Source of the DNA: Dillenia suffruticosa | Taxonomy: Eukaryota; Streptophyta; Magnoliopsida; Dilleniales; Dilleniaceae | DNA: 64,000 nucleotides | Reading direction: 5' to 3' | Assembly: GCA_033439265.1 (NCBI GenBank) | Contig: JAVTVX010000010.1 | Coordinates: 11,330,001-11,394,000, forward strand | Shown here: piece after piece, positions 49,069 to 64,000 of the stretch | How the letters are laid out: each line of letters begins with the position of its first letter | Position numbering within the stretch: position 1 is the stretch's first letter | Made by a program: the position numbers and the translations under genes | The notes under the pieces: model-generated | Databases searched by the model: none | Told to the model about the DNA's origin: nothing | The model's input: the letters and a program-made list of their open reading frames with translations, nothing else

Positions 49069-49356
49069 CTTTGAGGGACTATACTATTCGATGAAGGAAG
49101 TCAACTTTTTAATTGAGTTTGATGGGTTTTATGATATATTCCATCATGTAGATCGAATTATGCAGATTGAGAAAGGCTATAGTATGATTTGAACTCAAAT
49201 TCTCTTATTTTAATATTATTTTATATTCTATATAATTATTATCCATTGTAAAAAAATAAATAAATTTAAAAAGGGTCCATTATTATTTAATTTTTTTTGG
49301 TATATTAACTTTTATAATGGTTGGAGATAGTAATTTTATCACAAATACCCGATCAC

Positions 49357-49530
49357 TTTTTTTTTTCATCATGGATATCTAGAATTCGTTCGACTAATCC
49401 GATTCAAATATTATAGGGTTCATTTTATAGGTTAACTCTTTTAAATTCTTTTTTATCATTTTTAGATTTTAAAATCGAGATTTCTAATTAAAAAATAAAG
49501 TACCAACCGAATCAGTCCGACCAAATTACG
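49357..49530 (+). repeat. ~180-bp dispersed repeat, copy 4
   Basis: T-tract, then 'catcatggatatctagaatt', 'cgactaatccgattcaaata', 'ttataggttaactcttttaa', 'aaatcgagatttctaattaa'. Same block order as the other copies. Confidence 0.7.
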
Positions 49531-50280
49531 TCACGAGTGAGAAGAGAGTCCCAATATTTAAAGAAGCCATCATTTTCCTTTTAACTTTATTGGTGATTTG
49601 ATTATATATCATTAGATTTGGCTAACCATCCAATAGCAACCCGTGATTTAATATACTTTAACTTTTTATTTAATTTAAAAGATATTTAGATCTGTTCAAA
49701 ATTATTCAAATTAAAAAAAAATATTTGTTTATTAATATAATTTTCTAATCTGAATTTAATTTATTGGGTTTGTGATATATTTGACTTAAACGTCAAAATA
49801 ATAAAAATAATAAATAAGTCATAAATCAAATAATAAACGTTAAAATAGTAATTAAATTTTGTAAGTTAATACACTAATTTATGTAAATTGTACGTTTAGG
49901 TTCATTACAAATTTGCAAAGCCATTTCAGGGGAAATTGTGTTTGATGTTAAATATCTTAGTTATGACATAATTAGGTTAAATTAAAATTATGTTCGTTTT
50001 TCAATTTCAAAATTTATTAATATAGTGATAATTTTAATTTTTATTAAGAATTTATTTTTTTAATAAAAATATTATAATAAAGGGAATGTGGGTTCTGACC
50101 AACTTGTAATGTATCTCTGTTTCTACTTCCTTCATCCGCTTTTGCATCAAGTTATACAAAAACCGAATTTTAGAGAAAAAAAAAACTTAAGCAGAGAGTC
50201 CAACGTAAAGAGAGACAAAACATACGAATTTCCTAAAACTTAAAAGGCGTTAGGGTGCTCCCAAACATCACTGTTTCGCG

Positions 50281-51840
50281 TTGCAGAAAATGGAGGTCTG
50301 GTTTATGATATGCATGACACTATGCCTCTCTCTGATCCTCAAATTCATCATCCTAGACCTTGTTTTCCCCAAATCCAAACTGCCACCTGGTCCTCTGACA
50401 TTTCCAGTGATAGGAAATGTTTTCTGGCTCCTAAAATCCGCACACGAAATCGAGCAAATTCTTCGGGGCTTCAAAGCCAAATACGGACCTGTGGTGACAA
50501 TCAGAGTCGGCTCAAATCCCACAATCTTCATCACTTCCCACGCTTTAGCGCACGAAGCTCTCATTCAAAAGGGCGCCATTTTCGCTGACAGACCTCCTGC
50601 CGTAGGAATCCATGAAGTCATCTCTAGTAAACAGCACCACATCACCTCCGCCGCATACGGCCCCACGTGGCGTCTCCTCCGCCGCAATCTGTCTTCGGAG
50701 ATTCTCCACTCCTCGAGCATCAGAGCCTACTCTGGCGCCCGCAGGTGGGTCCTCGACCTCCTCATTTCTCGCCTAAACTCCGCTTCTCAATCTGGAGACC
50801 CTGTCACGGTTTACGACCATTTTCGTTTTTCCATGTTCTGCCTGCTTGTGCTCATGTGCTTCGGAGACAAGCTCGAGGAGAATCAAATCAGAGAAATAGA
50901 GACTGTGCAGAGTGAATTCATTCTGGGTTTCGAGAAATACAGTGTTCTTAATTTTTGGCCGAGACTGACCAGAATCTTGCTGCGGAAACAGTGGAATGAA
51001 TTTTTACAGCTTCGGAAACATCAGAAAGATGTGCTCATTCCGCTGATCAAAGCGCGGATAAAAGCAAAGCAAGAGAACCATCAGCTGCAAATGAAGGAGG
51101 GATTCGTTCCTTGTTATGTCGATTCTTTTCCGGATCTTGAATACCCAGATGAGAAGCGAAAGCTTCGCGACGAAGAAATGGTGAGTTTGTGCTCTGAATT
51201 CTTAAGTGGAGGCACAGACACGACCACCACGACTCTGCAGTGGACAATGGCGAATTTGGTGAAATACCCGCGAATTCAATCCAAATTATATGAAGAAATC
51301 AAAAGGGTCGTCGAAGAAAAACAAGCAGGACAGGAATTAGAAAGGGTCAAAATTGAAGAAAGTGATGCGCAGAAAATGCATTATCTGAGGGCAGTGGTGT
51401 TGGAGACACTAAGAAGACACCCACCAGCCCACATTGTCCTGCCACATGCAGTGACAGAAGATGTCATGCTAAATGGCTATCTGATTCCCAGAGATGCCAT
51501 TGTGAATTTCAGTGTGTCAGATATGGGGTGGGACGCTCAAGTTTGGGAAGATCCAATGGTGTTTAAGCCTGAGAGGTTTATGAACGATGATGATGGCGGT
51601 GGTAATTTTGATTTGACTGGGAGTAAAGAGCTCAAAATGATGCCATTTGGTGTTGGGAGGAGGATTTGTCCGGGGTTGGCTTTGGGTATGCTGCATTTGG
51701 AGTATTTTTTGGCCAATTTGGTTTGGTATTTTGAATGGACGGCTGTGGATGGTGATGATGTTGATCTGTCTGAGAGGCCTGCATTCACCATTGTCATGAA
51801 GCACCCTTTGAAGGCTCACATAACCCCAAGATTCAAATGA
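50281..51840 (+). CDS. CYP89A: Cytochrome P450, CYP89A family, second copy
   Basis: 519 aa in a single exon, collinear with the copy at 44571. N-terminal anchor, then KLPPGPLTFPVIGN; FADRPPAVG; YGPTWRLLRRNL; I-helix GGTDTTTTTLQW, where the first copy has AGIDSTTTSLQW; K-helix ETLRRHPP; FKPERFM; heme loop FGVGRRICPG with ligand Cys463; C-terminus ITPRFK. I chose the ATG at 50290 or 50281 as start: MQKMEVW gives two in-frame Met, and the second (MEVWFMI) aligns with METWLIL of the first copy, making 516 aa likely. The stop codon runs into a short GA tract. Expected to be an ER-bound oxidase of unknown substrate. The frame is intact. Confidence 0.97.
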   Translation: MQKMEVWFMICMTLCLSLILKFIILDLVFPKSKLPPGPLTFPVIGNVFWLLKSAHEIEQILRGFKAKYGPVVTIRVGSNPTIFITSHALAHEALIQKGAIFADRPPAVGIHEVISSKQHHITSAAYGPTWRLLRRNLSSEILHSSSIRAYSGARRWVLDLLISRLNSASQSGDPVTVYDHFRFSMFCLLVLMCFGDKLEENQIREIETVQSEFILGFEKYSVLNFWPRLTRILLRKQWNEFLQLRKHQKDVLIPLIKARIKAKQENHQLQMKEGFVPCYVDSFPDLEYPDEKRKLRDEEMVSLCSEFLSGGTDTTTTTLQWTMANLVKYPRIQSKLYEEIKRVVEEKQAGQELERVKIEESDAQKMHYLRAVVLETLRRHPPAHIVLPHAVTEDVMLNGYLIPRDAIVNFSVSDMGWDAQVWEDPMVFKPERFMNDDDGGGNFDLTGSKELKMMPFGVGRRICPGLALGMLHLEYFLANLVWYFEWTAVDGDDVDLSERPAFTIVMKHPLKAHITPRFK

Positions 51841-52479
51841 GAGAGAGAGAGAAAACATTATACTGAAAAAATGGTGATACCAAGCAATTATTTTATTGGT
51901 TGTGGATCATTTCAACGAGCCAGGGTCCCAAACAGATCCATTTTTTTCTCCTTAAATTTTCATTTTTAATCCTTATTATAACACAGTATTAAATAAAAAA
52001 ATTTTGCTAGTTATATTATTCTTATAATAATTTTTTGTTCTCAAGGTTTTAGACATCCTTGTACCGGGAGTGGAAAATGAAACAATGATATGGCCAATAA
52101 CTCTATGTTATTTTATTTTTCACAAATTATCGATATCTTATAATTATATTAAATTTGAATTCAAAACATTGCTTAAAAGGTAATTTTATTCTATGATCAG
52201 GTCAACTGGACATTATTTAACTATATTTTATTAGGTTCCTCATCAATATCACATTGCAAGAATATGATTATTAATGATCAAACGTTAGACAGTGTTGGAT
52301 TACTATAATAATTAGATTTAAATTAAACTTGTTTATTATGTTTGAGCATTTGTGCCTAAAATTATAGATGAAAAGAAATTAAAACATGCTAAAAATATTC
52401 AAAAGATAAGCCCCTTTTCCTTGGCGTGGCCACTCTAGGTTAAGAGGCCCATTTTGTGTATTGGATCAATTAATAGTCA

Positions 52480-52635
52480 AGTTTTTTTTTATTAATATGA
52501 GCTGAACACTATAAAGTTTATTAAAGGGTTGACTCTCTCAAATCTTTTTTTTCTCTATTTTTTGAATTTAAACTCGAAATCTTTAATTAATTATTAAAGT
52601 ATTTGATCATTTAATTTAAAAGAATTTGATAACGT
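52480..52635 (+). repeat. ~180-bp dispersed repeat, copy 5
   Basis: T-tract, then 'gagctgaacactataaagtt', 'attaaagggttgactctctc', 'ttaaactcgaaatctttaat', 'tatttgatcatttaatttaa'. The first block is shortened compared with the other copies. Confidence 0.6.
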
Positions 52636-52961
52636 TCAGACACGTTAGCATGTTGGTTGGGCTTTGGCGTTATGCGGATGATGCTTCCCCTTTTAACATT
52701 TTAACCTAATGTTAGTTTTTGGAGGGAGCCCTTATTCAGTCCCTCTAATTTAGGATTGAAATTGTAGTTTAATTCCGTAATTATAATTTATTATTAATAT
52801 TAAACATAAAAATAAGCTCAATTCACAGAGAGACTAACCCTAGCTTGGAAGGAGCCAATAATAACAAATTAATACCCTAGAGAAAACCCTAAATAATAAC
52901 TCGATAAATCAGAATGTTAACCATCCCAAATTGGAAAAGGTACAAAATTCTTCATCTTGGG

Positions 52962-52964
<3 letters not shown>

Positions 52965-53001
<37 letters not shown>
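52965..53001. repeat. (GA)n microsatellite
   Basis: About eighteen uninterrupted GA units in intergenic DNA. Confidence 0.95.
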
Positions 53002-53004
<3 letters not shown>

Positions 53005-55011
53005 GAAAAGAGTAAGAAGCCAAATTTGAGATTCGGGAAAAGTGTGAAAAGAAAAATTAGAAAGTTAGAAAGAAATGATGTTTCCAAGTTCACCCTCTCT
53101 GGCCCCCGATACCATACCTGAATCGTGAGAATGGTTTATCATAATCCCACGTGACAGTCTAATAGAAAAGATATTAGTATTTCACATCAAAAATCAATAT
53201 TTAAGTTTTGTTAGTGATAAAAATAATGTTGGAAGAATTTCCTCCCGATTGAGAACCGATAACAAGATCGAGATTAATCGAAACAAAATTTCATAAACTT
53301 AACGGTGGATCAAATCTAGGGGACCAAAAAAAATAATCCCGCCTAACACTTTCATGAAAAATGCTTCTTCAAATTACCAGAGTAGTGCACAACACAGGGC
53401 TCCATAACAAATAAAACAAATCACATGAAAAAAAAAGGTTTCAATAAAATTAAGAAAAACTCATTTTGAAACTCCCATTCACATTCTCCTAAAAGAATAA
53501 TATATAATCACAAGAATGGCTTTCAAGCTGGTTCCAATTCTTACCTCCCCAAGTAACATGCAACTTACCTTTTATGTCAAAAAAGAAATTACTTTAATTT
53601 CAAATACTTATAGTTTTTATCAATTCTCTTACCTTTCTACTATATCTCAAACTCTTATTATTATCACTCTCTGTTCAACTTTATAATTAATCGTAAATAA
53701 ATAAATAAATAAATCATATTTCAAATCAAATTATTCGTATTTTCTCTTCACTCTTTTAATATTTTCTCTTTTATGAATAACAAATCAAGTTCAAATTTCG
53801 ATAATTAGACATAAATTTTAGCCATCATTAGTTTTTACACAATTATACGAATGTTATGCTTTTAATATTTACAATTATAAGATTCTAACTTCATGTACAT
53901 TACAAGCAGCATGATATGGTAGGTAAGGAACGATCACATAATATCTCTGATATATGAAATGAATCTCCCAAAAATCTTACTAAAATGAATGGCGACCCAA
54001 ATGCCAACCATCGGTGGGTATTAAATACCCCGGAGGTTTGTAGCCGATAGATTATTTTCAAACCGTAATCGATTAATCTAATATTTCATTATTAATGAAA
54101 ATCACCAATAAATCATATGAGAAAAAAAGCTTTATAAATATAGGCTCAATAAGCAGTGGTCCTCTATTCTTTTTGGTCATAGAATTATAATTAAACTATT
54201 TCTTTTTTTTTTTGTACTGAATAATTAAACTATTTCATCATGCAAAATCATCATCCTTCGCCTCCTCCTCAAAATTCTGATAGGGATGAGATAAAAGCAA
54301 GGTACAAATATGTTGTTAAACAAATAAAGATAGAGCCGATGAGTTTCAACTTAAGTGGCACCTTCCTTCTCCCAATGTAATAAGCTCGAATTCAAAACTT
54401 AGTATATACAAAAAAAAACGAAAAAAAACAAATAAAGATAGAAAAAAAAGGCGTGACGTGGTGCGGCAGAGCGGATCCTCAATCCATACAGGAAAATTGA
54501 AGATGACGACAATCTGGATCATCTCAGGAAGTTAGGGAGGATATAGAAAGAAATTAGGTTAAGTTTGTTTGAAGCATGCAAGCAAAAAGGTATTCTACAA
54601 AAAATAAAGTTATCTTGAATTAATAAAAGTTCTATGGAATAATAAAATAAAGGTCCTTTTTATTATTATTATCATTAATAAAATCAATCTAATCTTGATT
54701 AACTAGAGACAATAAAATTATTATTGCAAATAATATCAACCAACACCAACGGGTTTAAACAGTTATATTTGGTAATTAGGAAAATTAGTGAAGAGGCTAA
54801 TAATAAAATACAGAATTATCATTGCATGATATCTCTTCATCTTTCGTTAAGATGAGAGTAGAACAAGACATAAAATTCCTCCAATCCATCATCGAAATTT
54901 TCTCCCTAAGAGTAGGCCAATCACCCCCCCCCCCCTAAAAAAAATGATTTTCTTAGGATAATTTCCCTTTCTTTTGAGACAATTTAGCCATTAACTCCTA
55001 CCCATGCACAC

Positions 55012-55013
<2 letters not shown>

Positions 55014-55069
<56 letters not shown>
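55014..55069. repeat. (CT)n microsatellite
   Basis: About 28 uninterrupted CT units, the longest dinucleotide run of the window. Confidence 0.97.
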
Positions 55070-55072
<3 letters not shown>

Positions 55073-55782
55073 AAATTTCAACAAAAATCTACTGGTATTG
55101 CTAAATCTGCTAAAAAATAACCGGATGGTTTAAATAAAGATTACATAGATTTATATTAGGGGCATGCAGTGAATAAAATTTCTTTTCTGATATGAAAGTA
55201 TCTGTTACATTTTAGTGGTTTGCCAATTTTTAGAATCAGACCCATTGCTTGGAAGGATTAGACCTCAACCCAGCCCATGTACAAAAATACTCTTACAAAG
55301 GAATTGACCCAAAAATAGAAACACATTTAGGCAAATTACAAATAATATATCCATATAATGTTAAAAATAGTAACACCAAAATATTAAAACAACTAAATAA
55401 TAACAATACTGATAATAATATAATAACAAAATGATACATTCACCAAACAATAAAAGTTCATCTATTGGCAAACCAAAGTATTTCCCTTTTAAGGTGCAAA
55501 AGAAAGCATACAATGTTTCTCCATGACGAAGGAAGGCGGAAATCCTTTACAGGCAGAAATGTAAAATGCCACATGTATATCTTCGAAGATTTTTTTTTGG
55601 GGGGGGGGGGGAGGGTGGATGATGAAAGATGGCAAGCAAAGAACAGGCCATAATAATAGAGTTAATGTCAAAACGAAGGAAAGAAGAACATCTGAAAGAA
55701 GGCACACATATTTCTCACGCACTCAAAACCCTAGATGCATTCCGATATGGACACTGCGCACAAACAAAATGGGTGAGGTATA

Positions 55783-62543
<6,761 letters not shown>

Positions 62544-63447
62544 GGGCTCTAGGCGAATCTGCCTCACTTCTCAGGGACAAGGCTGCACCCATAAAATTCA
62601 ATAAAGAGGCAACTTCAGGACAACAACCAATCATTATAAGTGCACGTGTAATTACATTAAACAAAAATCCACACGCATTAGCAAACTCTCTGCCTGCATA
62701 AATAAAAACTGATGTGGGCTAAAAGCAAATTAAGTACAAGCACATCAATTAACTCATCATCATCAAAAGGCCTCTAGTTACACAGTAATTAAACTACTAA
62801 TTGAACTACAAACAGGGAAAATGAATGTTAAAGTAGTCTACGTAATTGTAAAGCCGAATACGAGGCTCTGCAACCCAAAAAATCATGGAACAACTTATAC
62901 AAAATTATTGCCACACCACAGTATTGTGCGCATGCAAGATTGAGTTTATATAGCCTTTTTGGGCAGATTAATGCGAAACTTCATTTCATAATAAACACCC
63001 ACAAAGGGTAAAACTCTACAATGAAGACAATGCAGTCATAGAGGCATATTCTTTATAGTCATCTTCTGATCACAGAGAAGGTCAAAGTGATTACTGGTTG
63101 ACTTAATCATCACTTCAAAAACAGTTGAAATCAGTACACTTAAAGCATGCAATCAATTGCATTTGTAGAGTATTCAAAACCACAATTCAAATCACCGATG
63201 AAGTAAAAACACACACATTCCGCAAATCTATAAAGAACACTAGCGAGATTAGGAGTTGATACCGGCAGAAACTGGATTGGTTGAAGCGATTGCTCTAAAT
63301 CTGAGATTAAACACAAAAATTAAAGATAAAATCCAACATGAGAAACCCTAACCCTAGCAAAAATCAACACTAAAGTAAAAGAGAACACAATGAGAAAGAG
63401 CTGCAAGAGAGACAGAAAGGGAAAGAAAAAGAAAAAAAAATGTGGAT

Positions 63448-63487
<40 letters not shown>

Positions 63488-63708
63488 CTTGAAGAGAGAG
63501 AGAAAGGGAGAGAGAGATGGGGATTGGTGTTCCCTTCCTAAAGACAAGCAGTCTACATTTGGTAGGAAAGGAAGGGGAGAGTGAGAGAGAGAAAGAGAGA
63601 GAAAGAGAGGTCCAAACCCCACAAGAAATGGAGGCAAGGCAACACCCACGCCCAATGCCAAACACAGGGTCTCTTCTTTTCGGTTCGTGTTCAGGGTCAG
63701 TATTTTAA
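62544..63708 (-). promoter_or_regulatory. CDKA 5' leader and promoter, with telo-box and (CT)n tract
   Basis: The sequence upstream of the CDKA start codon includes, at 63343-63351, AAACCCTAA (telo-box), followed by ACCCTAG. On the gene strand it also holds a (CT)n run (63455-63483) in a longer pyrimidine stretch (63,400-63,610). Telo-boxes are common in promoters of plant genes active in dividing cells. A leader intron is likely, since the coding part of exon 1 is only nine bases, but its upstream exon could not be fixed. Confidence 0.5.
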
Positions 63709-64000
63709 TTTCTTTTTATTATACTTAATTTTTTGAGCAAGAGTTTTACACTTTATTTAATTAAACTAAAGTTGCGAATTTAAGTAAGAAATAATATCAA
63801 ATGATTAATAACAATTAGGAGTGATTATTCCCTATATTAAATGTTGTGCAAACCTTATTAATTACAGTTTAATTCTATGTCTATGCTATTTCTCAAATCT
63901 CATGAGAGACTCATATTGCTTCAAGTCAACTTCCCTATATCCAATTATTTAAATTAAAAATTAATATTTTTAAATATGACCTTTAGCATTTACTTGTATG
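63709..64000. other. AT-rich flank beyond the CDKA promoter
   Basis: No gene or repeat recognised. Confidence 0.5.

Larger units (their letters stand above)
48016..50280. other. Intergenic spacer upstream of the second CYP89A
   Basis: It contains a (TA)n tract (48326-48362), an A-tract of about 32 (49035-49066) and a ~180-bp repeat copy (49357-49530). An ORF on the minus strand at 48808-49035 (75 aa) has no recognisable family. Confidence 0.55.
51841..55782. other. Spacer between convergent CYP89A and CDKA genes
   Basis: Contains a ~180-bp repeat copy (52480-52635), (GA)n at 52965-53001, a C/A-tract junction (54923-54944), (CT)n at 55014-55069 and a T/G-tract junction (55590-55611). The right ~150 bases are probable CDKA 3' UTR. 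No gene seen. Confidence 0.6.

Noticed and set aside
21847-51840. Biosynthetic gene cluster of GSTs, P450s and a transporter
   Set aside because: The genes are separated by unrelated housekeeping loci, and no scaffold-forming enzyme is present.

Overview
The window is nuclear DNA of a flowering plant, most likely a eudicot. It is AT-rich, with long intergenic spacers, introns bounded by GT..AG, abundant GA/CT and AT microsatellites, and plant-only gene families: tau glutathione S-transferases, CYP89A cytochromes P450, an A-type cyclin-dependent kinase with the PSTAIRE helix, a PsbQ-like protein and a folate-biopterin transporter. The species cannot be read from the sequence.

Layout. (1) 376-10432, plus: the last 17 coding exons of cytosolic/organellar alanyl-tRNA synthetase; its 5' part lies outside the window. 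(2) 12123-18357, minus: a two-exon glutamine-rich GLTSCR-domain protein, probably a BRM/SWI-SNF subunit, convergent with gene 1. (3) 21847-22880 and 26410-27206, plus: two tandem tau-class GSTs. (4) 27207-34400: repeat-rich, with a LINE RNase H relic and two orphan exons of a PsbQ-like gene. (5) 34409-35541, plus: DNA polymerase delta subunit 4. (6) 36748-41971, minus: a two-exon folate-biopterin transporter. (7) 44571-46109 and 50281-51840, plus: two intronless CYP89A genes with a non-autonomous Mutator-like element between them. (8) 55783-62543, minus: an eight-coding-exon CDKA kinase (294 aa), with its promoter and 5' leader at the right edge.

The genes are unrelated housekeeping or accessory loci (translation, chromatin, detoxification, replication, transport, oxidation, cell cycle), not a pathway cluster. 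The two paralogous pairs (GSTU, CYP89A) are tandem duplicates. I see no rRNA, tRNA or CRISPR, and no convincing new multi-gene system. The most distinctive signals concern repeats: three retrotransposon-tail insertions of one family, each with its own perfect target-site duplication and cut to about 399, 86 and 46 bp; a five-copy ~180-bp dispersed repeat; a ~60-bp minisatellite bracketed by direct repeats; a MULE-like element with ~310-bp terminal inverted repeats; and GA/CT tracts at many gene edges.

Exon boundaries were read by eye. For every recognised multi-exon gene the chosen GT/AG junctions keep the reading frame, which is the main support for the models.
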